Assembly: GCA_024638765.1 (NCBI GenBank)
Contig: JAHEJT010000020.1
Location: 5,818-51,166, forward strand
Source: Verrucomicrobiales bacterium
Lineage (GTDB): Bacteria > Verrucomicrobiota > Verrucomicrobiia > Verrucomicrobiales > DEV007
Direction: 5' to 3'
Length of the DNA stretch: 45,349 bases
Shown here: piece after piece, positions 33,679 through 41,357 of the stretch
How positions within the stretch are numbered: position 1 is the stretch's first letter
Layout: each line of letters begins with the position of its first letter
Position numbers and translations under genes: made by a program
Notes under the pieces: model-generated
The model's database searches: none
What the model was told of the DNA's origin: nothing
What the model saw: only the letters and a program-made list of their open reading frames with translations

Positions 33679-35191
33679 CCCCCTCTTCCCCATGCTCCCG
33701 CGCCATGATCGCCGCCAATTCCGCCACCACCTCCGGATATTCGCCCGCGAGGTCGTGCCCTTCCGATAAATCGTCTTCCAGCCGGTATAACTCCAGGGGC
33801 CCATCAGGATTCTTCACCGTCTCCAGGCGAATCCCTTTCCAGCCATTTGCGATCACCGCCTGCCTCCCTCCCTTTTCCTGGAACTCCCAGTAAAGCGCCT
33901 CGTGCCGCGCCTGCGAGTCACGGTCTCCCGCCAGCGTCGGCACCATCGATATGCCGTCGATACCCTCCGGCAGCCCTTCCTCCACACCCCCCAACTCCGC
34001 CAGCGTCGGCATCAAGTCCTGAAACGCGCTCACGTGGTCCGTCTCGCGCCCGCCCTCGATTATCCCCGGCCACCACGCGATCAGCGGCACGCGGATCCCG
34101 CCCTCATACAGATCCCTCTTGATCCCGCGCAGATCGCCGTTGGAATCAAAAAATTCCGCGTCGTGCCGGCCTTCGTTGTGCGGCCCGTTGTCGCTGGAAA
34201 AGAATACCAGCGTGTTCTCCGCAATCCCCAATTCTTCCAGCGTATCCAGAATGGCACCGACATCGTTGTCTATATTCCGCATGATCGCCGCGAATCCTTT
34301 CTCCGGATTGGACCACTCTGCGCCGGCGTACTCCCCGTAATCCGGCACTTCCATGCCGTCCCGTTGCTCGGGATCGCTCCCGCCCTCGTTGTTGGCGTGC
34401 GGAATGTTCAATGCGTAATACAAAAAGAAGGGCTCCTCCTTCTGAGCACGACGATTGATATAATCCAGGACATCTCTCGCCAGCAAGGACGGGACGTAAT
34501 CGATTTTCTGCGCCGCCACGCCGGCCCCTTCCTTCCCCGTCCCCACGGGTCGCTCCGCCCGCCAACGCTCTTTCAAGACGTTGCGCAACTTTTCCTTCTT
34601 GCCGTTCCGATACAGAAACTCCGGATAGAAATTGTGCGCGTGAAACATGTTCACGTACCCGTAAAAATAGTCGAATCCGTTCCGGTTCGGATCATCCAGC
34701 GGCGGCGGATTGCCAATGCCCCACTTCCCGATGCAGGCGGTCGCGTATCCCGCATCCTTGAGAACATCCGCCACGGTGACATCGGAAGCCGGCATGGCGC
34801 CGCTCGAGTTACCACGCACGCTGCAATGTCCCGTGTGCAATCCCGTCATCAAAACACAACGCGAGGGCGCGCACACCGTCGATCCCGCGTAATGCCGCGT
34901 AAACCGCAGTCCCTGCGCCGCCATGCGGTCGATGCGCGGCGTCGCCAGCTTCTTCTGGCCGCCGCGTGCGTCGCGTTCCCGCGTGCGAGCCACGTTGCCG
35001 CGGCTCTGACGCGGCTCACGTGGCGCGCCAGACGCGGTCACGCGATAACACCCGAGATCGCCGTAACCCATATCATCCGCCAGGATATAAATGATGTTCG
35101 GCTTCTTCCCCGCCAGCTCTGCCCCAAACCCGGGAACCGCAAGCGCCAGCCCCAGAACCAACATCAAAGGGATCCCGGAAATTCTTTTCAT
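33674..35191 (-). CDS. exported Cys-type sulfatase with palindrome-encoded insert
   Basis: ATG at 35191 (GAGG upstream) starts a signal peptide MKRISGIPLMLVLGLALAVP; a GTG at 35209 is also possible. The protein has 505 residues. Metal motif ADDMGYGDLGCY is followed, not by the usual GQKKLATPRIDRMA at once, but by 28 extra residues (34961-35044) made by a DNA palindrome. The catalytic signature CAPSRCVLMTGLHTGH has the cysteine to be converted to formylglycine. FFSSDNGPHNEG completes the site. It likely desulfates a glycan or aryl sulfate outside the cytoplasm. It is preceded by a small secreted or membrane protein on the same strand. Confidence 0.93.
   Translation of the reverse strand: MKRISGIPLMLVLGLALAVPGFGAELAGKKPNIIYILADDMGYGDLGCYRVTASGAPREPRQSRGNVARTRERDARGGQKKLATPRIDRMAAQGLRFTRHYAGSTVCAPSRCVLMTGLHTGHCSVRGNSSGAMPASDVTVADVLKDAGYATACIGKWGIGNPPPLDDPNRNGFDYFYGYVNMFHAHNFYPEFLYRNGKKEKLRNVLKERWRAERPVGTGKEGAGVAAQKIDYVPSLLARDVLDYINRRAQKEEPFFLYYALNIPHANNEGGSDPEQRDGMEVPDYGEYAGAEWSNPEKGFAAIMRNIDNDVGAILDTLEELGIAENTLVFFSSDNGPHNEGRHDAEFFDSNGDLRGIKRDLYEGGIRVPLIAWWPGIIEGGRETDHVSAFQDLMPTLAELGGVEEGLPEGIDGISMVPTLAGDRDSQARHEALYWEFQEKGGRQAVIANGWKGIRLETVKNPDGPLELYRLEDDLSEGHDLAGEYPEVVAELAAIMAREHGEEGE
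34961..35044. repeat. 84-bp in-frame palindromic insert in sulfatase gene
   Basis: GCCACGT (34989-34995) pairs with ACGTGGC (35018-35024), and GCCGCG (34997-35002) with CGCGGC (35010-35015). The segment is exactly 28 codons with no stop and splits a conserved motif of the sulfatase (GCY / GQKK). Arg-rich residues result (RVTASGAPREPRQSRG...). Confidence 0.75.
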
Positions 35192-35250
35192 CGTCCTCAA
35201 GACTCTCACCTTTTACCTTCTAACGCGCCACCGGCGCATCCCTTCGCCGC

Positions 35251-35508
35251 TTACTGCGCCCGCGGCGCAATACTTTCCCCGATCGTCTTCAACACCCGGT
35301 CCATCACCATCAAATCGCGGCCGCAATCTCTTAATGCCTCGACGGCGTCTCCGCGGTTCTTCAACAACCTGTCCGCCTGGAGGACATAGGCCAACGTCCG
35401 CACCCCGCCGAGACCTTCCCGGCCCTCCGCCCCCTCTGCCTCCACGAGGTGGCAAATTCCCACCACCACCAGGGATCCGAAAACTATGGGGAACCAATTC
35501 GACCGCAT
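35251..35508 (-). CDS. small hypothetical protein with N-terminal hydrophobic segment
   Basis: The 85-residue protein begins MRSNWFPIVFGSLVVVGICHLV, a signal peptide or membrane anchor, followed by a mostly helical soluble part (RTLAYVLQADRLLKNRGDAV...). No family is recognised. It starts with ATG at 35508 and ends about 60 bases upstream of the sulfatase start, so it may be cotranscribed. It could be a membrane-anchored helper protein, but nothing confirms this. Confidence 0.5.
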   Translation of the reverse strand: MRSNWFPIVFGSLVVVGICHLVEAEGAEGREGLGGVRTLAYVLQADRLLKNRGDAVEALRDCGRDLMVMDRVLKTIGESIAPRAQ

Positions 35509-35534
35509 GAGACAACGGGGACGATTACCGGGAA

Positions 35535-35560
35535 GGAGAACGAGCCTCCCGGCTCGTTCT
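35535..35560. repeat. family D hairpin, single arm
   Basis: GGAGAACGAGCC and GGCTCGTTCT pair around TCCC. Same core as 41261 and 33324. It lies upstream of the small gene at 35508. Confidence 0.75.
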
Positions 35561-35612
35561 TGAAGATCAATCCTGGAGAACTTGGACTCCCGTTTGAAGA
35601 AATATTTTCAAA

Positions 35613-35642
35613 CAAAAAAGCCCGGCGCTTTCACGCCGGGCT
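35613..35642 (-). terminator. intrinsic terminator after the small secreted protein gene
   Basis: On the minus strand the 9-base stem AGCCCGGCG/CGCCGGGCT has a 6-base loop and is followed by a run of T. It lies 36 bases after the stop of the gene at 35678-35986. Confidence 0.85.
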
Positions 35643-35677
35643 CTCTCCGTCTAAGGCGAATAATCTGTTTCCTGTCT

Positions 35678-35986
35678 TCAGCCGTCGGCCACCTCGATTT
35701 TCTTAGCCTCCAGGACGGTGTGGTCTCCATCCTTGGAAGTCGTCCCAGTCGCGGTCACCTTCTTGGCTTTCTCGTTCTTCTCGAAGAACTTCTTCGCGAC
35801 TTTGCCCTCGAGCAGAAACACCTTCTCATCGGTGGTCTGAAGCGCCTTCTGGCAGGAAGTCTTGATTTCGAGATCGCAGTGGGCGCATAAAACGTCGCCG
35901 GTTACCGTGGTCTCCGCATCTTTTCCCGCGTAAGCGGCGCCGAGGGCGATTCCGCCCGCAATCATGGTGAGAATCAATGTTTTCAT
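35678..35986 (-). CDS. small exported protein with Cys pair (DUF6370-like)
   Basis: The 102-residue protein has a signal peptide MKTLILTMIAGGIALGAAYA. The mature part carries CAHCDLEIKTSCQKALQ, then FLLEGKVAKKFFEK and KVTATGTTSKDG. It resembles the small DUF6370-type family, a comparison I hold weakly. Three cysteines near the N-terminus of the mature protein may bind a metal or form a disulfide. It is followed by a clear intrinsic terminator, so it is probably a single-gene unit, and it is divergent in no sense from its minus-strand neighbours. Confidence 0.7.
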   Translation of the reverse strand: MKTLILTMIAGGIALGAAYAGKDAETTVTGDVLCAHCDLEIKTSCQKALQTTDEKVFLLEGKVAKKFFEKNEKAKKVTATGTTSKDGDHTVLEAKKIEVADG

Positions 35987-36108
35987 GGTTCTTTAATATG
36001 TCTTCGTGGTTGGTGGTTGTCTACAGAGAATAAGAGCCCGGGCCAGATCAAAATATTTCCCTTAATCTCAAAAATGCGTTTCCGGGCCCCCGGCATCGGT
36101 CTCCCCAC

Positions 36109-36639
36109 TCACCCGCTTTCCCGCTCCAGGACGATATCCACCATCAAATCCGCCGCGATGCGTTCCAACTCCCCCTTCAATTCCTCGAGGGATAATTCCT
36201 CTGGGATCTTCAAGAGGGCTTCGGCTTTGAACAAGGATTCGCCGGACATCGGCGCACTGACGCATTCCGTCTGAAATTCTTCCACGTTCACCTCTTTATC
36301 AGCCAGCGCCTGCGAAATATCGCGCACGATCCCGGGACGATCCTGCCCCATCAACTCGAGCCGCATTCCCCGTGTCGATCCCGCGGCCGCCCCAGCCACG
36401 GAATCGGATGCAATCACCAGGCGCAATCCCGATTCCTCCAGGGCCATCAAGGCGTCCTTCAGTCGCTCGGCCTTCGCTTCCGCAACTTCCACGCGGAGAA
36501 TCCCGGCGAACTGCCCGCAAAGATGCGACATCCGGCTCTCCAGCCAGTTGCCATCATGCTCCGCAATCAACTTTGCCAGCGAATCGACGAGACCGGGACG
36601 GTCTTCGCCGATCACCGTCATCACCAGCGATACATTCAT
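36109..36639 (-). CDS. double ACT-domain protein, GcvR-like
   Basis: The 176-residue protein consists of two ACT domains: 1-75 (VSLVMTVIGEDRPGLVDSLAKLIAEHDGN) and 90-170 (LELMGQDRPGIVRDISQALADKEVNV). This is the layout of the glycine cleavage regulator GcvR and related amino-acid sensing proteins. It has no DNA-binding domain, so it would act by binding an amino acid and a partner protein. It is 16 bases downstream of a small membrane protein gene on the same strand and probably shares its transcript. Confidence 0.88.
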   Translation of the reverse strand: MNVSLVMTVIGEDRPGLVDSLAKLIAEHDGNWLESRMSHLCGQFAGILRVEVAEAKAERLKDALMALEESGLRLVIASDSVAGAAAGSTRGMRLELMGQDRPGIVRDISQALADKEVNVEEFQTECVSAPMSGESLFKAEALLKIPEELSLEELKGELERIAADLMVDIVLERESG

Positions 36640-36655
36640 GGGTCGTGCTGCTTTT

Positions 36656-36907
36656 CTAATTCAACCACTTGTGAAACCACGCGATGTGCAGGATCACTAG
36701 CAGGATCCAGCACCCCAGCGCCACGCCCAGGCTCAAAGCCATGGACAGCGGCAAGGCCAGGAACAAGGCCGCCGCAAAACAGAAATACCCAAACTGACAC
36801 GGAATGTCGGTCTCGAAAAAATAATCGATCACCAGCAAAACCGCGCCGCACGCCAGCAGGATCGGCATGGCGTGAAACTCGTTCAAGGTCTGGACAAAAT
36901 CATACAT
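36656..36907 (-). CDS. small membrane protein
   Basis: ATG at 36907 gives 83 residues, with three hydrophobic segments (about 14-31, 39-56 and 57-79). A TTG five codons earlier is also possible. It ends HIAWFHKWLN. No family is clear, although the pattern resembles short DUF-type inner-membrane proteins. It lies directly upstream of the ACT-domain gene with a 16-base gap. Confidence 0.6.
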   Translation of the reverse strand: MYDFVQTLNEFHAMPILLACGAVLLVIDYFFETDIPCQFGYFCFAAALFLALPLSMALSLGVALGCWILLVILHIAWFHKWLN

Positions 36908-36955
36908 GGGCCGCTGCGGCAACCCTAGCCGACCGCTCCCATCCCCGGCAAATTG

Positions 36956-37019
36956 AAAGTGGAGCAGGTTCCCAACTTGCTCTTAAATTTTGCAGGGCAG
37001 GTTGAAAACCTGCCCCACT
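36956..37019. repeat. family B paired hairpins
   Basis: AAAGTGGAGCAGGTT begins the left arm (second half worn, AACTTGCTC), and GGGCAGGTTGAAAACCTGCC forms the right hairpin, ending CCACT. It lies between two divergent genes, where their promoters should be. Confidence 0.8.
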
Positions 37020-37096
37020 CCCTTCCCCGATAGCCTGCCACTGCGGCGCGCCGCCCCCCTTGACCCGACGCCATACCCCAACTACTGTGGTCTCCC

Positions 37097-37822
37097 ATGA
37101 AAACGACATGCACCTGCACCCTTCTCGCAGCGCTCTTCGCTTTGGCGACCGCGCCCGTTCTCCACGCCCGCACCTGGACCGAGGCCGAATCCGGGCGGAC
37201 TCTTGAAGGCGATTTCGTCAAACTCGACGGCGAGAACGCCGTCATCCGCAGGGCTGACGGCAATAGCGTAAGTGTCGCCCTCGCCAAACTCAGCGATACC
37301 GACCGCGAATTCATCCAATCCCAGTCCACACCCGATCCCGCGGGAGACAACACAGAACTCGTCACCGGGAACGAAGCCGTCCTCAGCGGCGTCCACCTCT
37401 GCTGCGGCGGCTGCGAAAAAGGAATCGCAAAAGCGCTCGCCGAGTTCGAAGACGTCGAATTCGACGTGAGCCGTAGCGAAAAAACCGTGACACTCTCCAG
37501 TTCCTCCCCACGGAAGATGCAGGAAGCCGTCGACGCTATCGCTGATGCAGGATATTACGGCACCTCCAATCACGAAGCCGTGAAAATCAAGGAAGTCGAA
37601 GCCGGCACCGGAAAAGGCGATTCCGTCGAAGTCAGCGGGGTCCATCTCTGCTGCGGCAAATGCATCGACGCCGTCGACAGCGCCATCGAAAATATCGAAG
37701 GCGCCGCCACGCATAACGCCGAAAAGAATTCCCCGACTTTTACCATCGAAGGCGAAGGCATCACCGCAGCCGCCGTCATCGCCGCCCTCCATGCAGAAGG
37801 AATCAACGGCACCGTGCGCTAA
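37097..37822 (+). CDS. exported SHD1-like plus double HMA-like protein
   Basis: The 241-residue protein has a signal peptide (about 1-24). Residues 25-76 (RTWTEAESGRTLEGDFVKLD, VSVALAKLSDTDREFI) match the SHD1 domain seen in many Planctomycete and Verrucomicrobial secreted proteins. Two heavy-metal-associated-like domains follow, with GVHLCCGGCEKGIAKALAEF at 98-117 and GVHLCCGKCIDAVDSAIENI at 181-200. The loop HLCCGxC replaces the usual GMxCxxC, so each domain has three cysteines and a histidine available. It is likely a periplasmic metal-binding protein; the metal is unknown. It is convergent with the Fur-family gene. Confidence 0.82.
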   Translation: MKTTCTCTLLAALFALATAPVLHARTWTEAESGRTLEGDFVKLDGENAVIRRADGNSVSVALAKLSDTDREFIQSQSTPDPAGDNTELVTGNEAVLSGVHLCCGGCEKGIAKALAEFEDVEFDVSRSEKTVTLSSSSPRKMQEAVDAIADAGYYGTSNHEAVKIKEVEAGTGKGDSVEVSGVHLCCGKCIDAVDSAIENIEGAATHNAEKNSPTFTIEGEGITAAAVIAALHAEGINGTVR

Positions 37823-38018
37823 GAATTCCTCACGCGGGCGATCACTATCACGTCCGCCGCCTCTTTCCAGGTCGCGATGCCCGCCGCCAAGGCGACTTCA
37901 TCCTGATCCCCGCCCTACCCCCCCGCCAGCCCCGCTCCCCTACCGCCGCCGCCCCGCCCCGCTCCCCCGCATCCGCGCCGCCCCAAGGCCCTGCCACGTC
38001 TACCCACTCATCCAAATT

Positions 38019-38060
38019 GTGTCACAAAAAATGGGACATATGTCCCACTTTTTGTGACAC
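38019..38060. terminator. 42-bp near-perfect palindrome, possible bidirectional terminator
   Basis: Halves 38019-38039 and 38040-38060 are reverse complements at 20 of 21 positions. The centre TGGGACATATGTCCCA is flanked by a run of A on the left and T on the right, so on either strand the stem is followed by a T run. It lies between convergent genes. Confidence 0.6.
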
Positions 38061-38100
38061 GGTTTACCCGGCGATCGGGAGGGGAGTACGACGGCACGGG

Positions 38101-38433
38101 GCGTGCGCGAGGTTGTGGCGGGCGCGGGGCGTGCGCGAGGTTGTGGCGGGCGCGGGGCATGCGCGAGGTTGTGGCGGGCGCGGGGCGTGCGCGAGGTTGT
38201 GGCAGGCGCGAGCCGTGGGCGAGGTTGTGACAGGCGCGAGCCGTGCGCGAGGTTGTGGCAGGCGCGGGGTGTGCGCGAGATTGTCGCGGAGCACGGGCCG
38301 TGGGCGAGGTTGTGACAGGCGCGAGCCGTGCGCGAGGTTGTGGCAGGCGCCGGCTGTGGGCTAGGTTGTCGCGGGGCGCATCCCCGAGGTTGTGACAGGC
38401 GCGGGCCGTGCGCGAGGTTGTCGCTGGCTCCGG
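38101..38433. repeat. 28-bp minisatellite, about 12 units
   Basis: The unit is GCGTGCGCGAGGTTGTGG followed by CGGGCGCGGG; the first two units are identical, and later ones drift, with one 29-base unit at 38269 and a shortened one near 38382. Units 5-6 and 8-9 repeat the same pair of variants, so blocks have also been duplicated. The period is not a multiple of 3 and no gene signal is present; the long frames here are artefacts. The gene-free region 37823-38564 also holds a C-rich stretch and the 42-bp palindrome. Confidence 0.9.
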
Positions 38434-38564
38434 TGCGGCGGGTTGACCGAAGGTGGGGCGGCAGGGGGATCGCGAGTGCCCGCTCCAAAATGCAGATCTG
38501 CCGCCCTTGAATGGCTCCGAGGCGCGATTGCGCATCACAAGGATCGTGGAGCGCGCACGGCGAT

Positions 38565-39002
38565 TCAGGCGCAGTCCGGACAGACGCCGAAAAACTCCAG
38601 CTCGTGGTAGAGCTTGCGGTATCCCGATTTCGCGGAGATTTCTTTCTCGAGGGCCTCGACGGGACAGGCGATATCCAGTTCTTCGATCGTGCCGCACTCG
38701 CTGCAGATGAGATAATCGCTGTGCTTTCCGGGATACTTCATCGTGAAGTAGGCGCAGCGATCGTGGAGCCCGAGACGCCGGAGGATACCATTCTCTTCGA
38801 GACGCATGAGGAGACGATAAACCGTAGCTTTGTCGCATTGATTCCGCAGCGCCTTCGATTCCACGAGATCCGCCAGAGTCAGGGGCCGGGGACTTCCGAT
38901 GAGAGTGCGCAGGACCTCCTCGAGAGCCTTGGTGCGGCGCAGCCCCCGGTCCCGGCACTGCTGCACGGCCCAGTTCAGTCGATCCGGCGAACGCTTACCC
39001 AT
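38565..39002 (-). CDS. Fur family transcriptional regulator
   Basis: The 145-residue protein has a winged helix N-terminus (residues 20-85: LRRTKALEEVLRTLI, DKATVYRLLMRLEENGIL) and the metal-binding dimer domain with HSDYLICSECGTIEEL (about 94-109) and the C-terminal FGVCPDC. These two CxxC pairs fit a structural zinc site. Members repress uptake or efflux genes in response to iron, zinc, manganese or peroxide; which metal cannot be told. It is convergent with the double HMA-like gene, whose product may be one of its targets (inference). Confidence 0.9.
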   Translation of the reverse strand: MGKRSPDRLNWAVQQCRDRGLRRTKALEEVLRTLIGSPRPLTLADLVESKALRNQCDKATVYRLLMRLEENGILRRLGLHDRCAYFTMKYPGKHSDYLICSECGTIEELDIACPVEALEKEISAKSGYRKLYHELEFFGVCPDCA

Positions 39003-39091
39003 ATTGGACGCACGCTAGCACAGAATCGACCGGGCAAAGGACAGAAAACGGGGGGCCTCCTTGAGGAAAGATCGGTGTCCTGACTAAACAA

Positions 39092-39149
39092 TGTGAGCCA
39101 GGCTTCCAGCCTGTGATCTATACAGCGCAGGCTGGAAGCCTGTGTCCCA
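39092..39149. repeat. family A paired hairpins (AGGCTTCCAGCCTG variant)
   Basis: TGTGAGCCAGGCTTCCAGCC on the left and GCAGGCTGGAAGCCTGTGTC on the right form inverted halves. The unit ends 17 bases before the metalloprotease stop codon. Confidence 0.8.
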
Positions 39150-39166
39150 TTAAAACCCGTCCTGCG

Positions 39167-40102
39167 TCAGCTCGCGCGCCGACGTCCAAAGAACAGCGGC
39201 GCGGAGACGAGAAGGAAAAACATCGAGGCCGGTTCCGGGACCGGGTAAGCGATATCCCAGCCGATGTCGTCGAGTGCGGCGACATCCAGATCGGTGACCA
39301 GCTTGCGGTCTTCGGTCGTCAAGGTGGGATCAAGCGCCGCTTCCTGCGAGAGACCGCCTCCGAACACCGTGCTAGAGACGCCTTCGTCCCAGTGGGCGTT
39401 GCTCGAAGCGGCATCCAGCGGCGGCTCCCCTCCATAGGCAGTCACGGCATTTACCCCGGTCCACGTATCGGGAGTGGGCGACAGATTCACTTTGTTAGAC
39501 CAGGAAGGGGCCGTTCCCAATCCGAGGATGTGCCCCATCTCGTGAAGAATGGTGGAGTAGAGATCGTTTTCATTGCTGAATTCCACGGGCGGTGTGGTGT
39601 GATCGAAGTTCCAGCTCACATCGGTGTTCACTGAGAAACTCCCGCCCCAGAGACTGAATTCCGTGGCAGCCGGACCCTGGGTCTGCCCGGGTTCGCCCCT
39701 TCGTTCCACCAGGAGATTCCACGCGGCCGTTCCAAAGCTTGAGAAACTGCCCGGCCCGCCAACGCCGAGATTACTCCCACCAAGTGAGTCTGCGCCCACG
39801 TAAATCCGGATCGTGTCCGCGGCCATGCTCTCATCAACCAGCGAGATGTCCGGACCCGCCCAATCGCTGGGGTTATCGAAGGTCATGGTCCAGGTATTGA
39901 AACCGGAAGGCACGATCGCTTCGAGATCGTCGGTGAGGATGCTTTCGTAAAACGCACCCGCGGCGATCAGGCTGTCGCGGGCGGCGGATGCCGGCGCGTA
40001 AAAGTTGCCCGTGTCATAGGTGTAATCGAAATCGATCGTGAAGCCGGAGGCTCCGCGCACGAGGAGGACACAGAGGAAGGAAGCCAGAAGAAGAGACCGC
40101 AT
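39167..40102 (-). CDS. exported PEP-CTERM zinc metalloprotease-like protein
   Basis: ATG at 40102 starts a signal peptide (MRSLLLASFLCVLLVRGASG), giving 311 residues. The zinc site is TILHEMGHILGLG, an HExxHxxGxxH-like matrixin/metzincin motif with the third ligand not obvious. PVPEPASMFFLLVSAPLFFGRRRAS is a PEP-CTERM sorting tail, so the enzyme would be attached to the cell surface. The family resembles the NF038122-type PEP-CTERM metalloproteases. A sigma70-like promoter lies just upstream (40124-40152). Confidence 0.85.
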   Translation of the reverse strand: MRSLLLASFLCVLLVRGASGFTIDFDYTYDTGNFYAPASAARDSLIAAGAFYESILTDDLEAIVPSGFNTWTMTFDNPSDWAGPDISLVDESMAADTIRIYVGADSLGGSNLGVGGPGSFSSFGTAAWNLLVERRGEPGQTQGPAATEFSLWGGSFSVNTDVSWNFDHTTPPVEFSNENDLYSTILHEMGHILGLGTAPSWSNKVNLSPTPDTWTGVNAVTAYGGEPPLDAASSNAHWDEGVSSTVFGGGLSQEAALDPTLTTEDRKLVTDLDVAALDDIGWDIAYPVPEPASMFFLLVSAPLFFGRRRAS

Positions 40103-40123
40103 GAAAATAATACGACAGACTAT

Positions 40124-40152
40124 AAAATACAATATCTATGAAATTTATGCAA
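40124..40152 (-). promoter_or_regulatory. sigma70-like promoter of the metalloprotease gene
   Basis: On the minus strand TTGCAT (40147-40152) is followed by 17 bases and TATTTT (40124-40129). It lies about 22 bases upstream of the ATG at 40102, in the only long AT-rich stretch of the area. Confidence 0.5.
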
Positions 40153-40286
40153 TACTATTAAGAATCCCTTAATGCTTAGTTTTCTTAACAAATGCGGACT
40201 TTTTGGCCAAATCTGCCCCTCACGCGGCCTCTCCTCACTCCTCCAGCCGGCCTTGCACCTCGCTCCCACCCTTCCTATATTTCCCC

Positions 40287-40886
40287 ATGAAGCTCTCCCT
40301 GCGATTCACCGCCGCCGCCCCCTTTCTTCTCCTCTGCCTTCTGGCCACGGGCTGCACGCCCGAATCCCGAGTGGTGGCGCCGGCCCCCTCCCCGTCCGAA
40401 TCCGCACCCGCACCCGCATCCGAATCTGAATCTCAATCCAAAGCCAAGATGACTAAGCACGCCGAACTGCGCGAAAAACTCACCCCCCTCCAATACCAGG
40501 TGGCCGTGGAGAACGGCACCGAGCCCGCTTTCCGCAACGAATACTGGGACAACAAGAAACCCGGCATTTACGTGGACGTGATCTCCGGCAAACCGCTCTT
40601 CTCATCGACCACCAAGTACGAATCCGGCACCGGCTGGCCGAGTTTTTACGAACCTCTCGAGCCTGAGGAAATCGTCGACGTCGTCGACGAGAGCGCCGGC
40701 ATGGTCCGCACGGAAGTCCGTTCCAAAAGCGGAGACGCCCATCTCGGGCATGTCTTCGAAGACGGACCCAAGCCCACCGGCTTACGATACTGCATCAACT
40801 CCGCTTCCCTGCGATTCATCCCCGCCGAAAAACTCGAGGAAGAAGGTTACGGCGAATACGCGAAGCTGTTTACGGGGAAAAAATAG
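40287..40886 (+). CDS. msrB: peptide-methionine (R)-S-oxide reductase MsrB, lipoprotein form
   Basis: ATG at 40287 gives a lipoprotein signal [23 protein letters not shown] with lipobox Cys at about 23, followed by a Pro/Ser/Glu-rich linker of about 35 residues. The MsrB domain then starts at [32 protein letters not shown] and [13 protein letters not shown] carry the catalytic site with its cysteine. The enzyme reduces methionine-R-sulfoxide in proteins. Apart from the lipobox, only one cysteine is present, so the four zinc-binding cysteines of classical MsrB are absent. The protein probably repairs oxidised envelope proteins. Confidence 0.92.
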   Translation: MKLSLRFTAAAPFLLLCLLATGCTPESRVVAPAPSPSESAPAPASESESQSKAKMTKHAELREKLTPLQYQVAVENGTEPAFRNEYWDNKKPGIYVDVISGKPLFSSTTKYESGTGWPSFYEPLEPEEIVDVVDESAGMVRTEVRSKSGDAHLGHVFEDGPKPTGLRYCINSASLRFIPAEKLEEEGYGEYAKLFTGKK

Positions 40887-40960
40887 AAGCGCGGACAACC
40901 CCGGACTTTTTCACCGCGGATTACGCGGATTTTTTTCGCAAGAGAGTCCCGCATCCCACG

Positions 40961-41040
40961 TGGTCATCCCGCACCCCCACTTGTGTCATCCCGTTTCCCC
41001 TTGTGTCATCCCGTTTCCCCTTGTGTCATCCCGAGCGGAG
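40961..41040 (+). repeat. 20-bp tandem repeat (TTGTGTCATCCCGTTTCCCC)
   Basis: Three or four consecutive 20-base units, two of them exact, end in the start of the dispersed repeat at 41023. They look like iterated truncated copies of that repeat's edge. Confidence 0.6.
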
Positions 41041-41218
41041 TCGAGGGATCTCACGGTTCAGCTCTGATTCACGAATCGTCAGAAATGGTCGTCACACTTT
41101 TGACTTTCGCGTAGTCTCGCCGATATGACGTCCCCGTGTAACCGTTGCGAGCCCCAGCGATCACTGGATGCTTTCATACCCTGGAGGTGAGATCCCTCGA
41201 CTCCGCTCGGGATGACAC
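41023..41218. mobile_element. 196-bp element bounded by 32-bp perfect inverted repeats
   Basis: Arms 41023-41054 and 41187-41218 are exact reverse complements over 32 bases (ends GTGTCATCCCGAGCGGAGTC and its complement). The 132-base interior has no recognisable gene. The arm sequence is the dispersed repeat also seen at 17563 and 33495. It lies between MsrB and the Gfo/Idh/MocA gene. Confidence 0.6.
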
Positions 41219-41260
41219 CAAAAAGGAGAGGTCAGCCTTAATCGGCATGGCGAATTAAAT

Positions 41261-41311
41261 GGAGAACGAACCTCCAGGTTCGTTCAGAACGAGCCTGGAG
41301 GCTCGTTCTCC
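41261..41311. repeat. family D paired hairpins (best copy)
   Basis: Left arm GGAGAACGAACCTCCAGGTT plus CGTTC, right arm inverted; the two arms are complementary with few differences and each is a hairpin (GAACGA/TCGTTC type). It ends 47 bases before the stop of the oxidoreductase gene (minus strand). Confidence 0.85.
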
Positions 41312-41357
41312 TCCCAATCTTCCACTTGCGTTGGCGCAGCCGGGTCTCGCTTCCCAG

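Noticed and set aside
33902-35389. 495-codon open frame opposite the second sulfatase
   Set aside because: Antisense to a sulfatase with intact catalytic motifs.
38101-38433. CRISPR array
   Set aside because: The units are contiguous with no unique spacers, and no cas gene is near.
38008-38958. Long Ala/Pro/Arg/Thr-rich frame across the minisatellite and the opposite strand of the Fur gene
   Set aside because: The repeat period of 28 bases produces long open frames in several readings; the protein has no domain and part of it overlaps the Fur gene in another frame.
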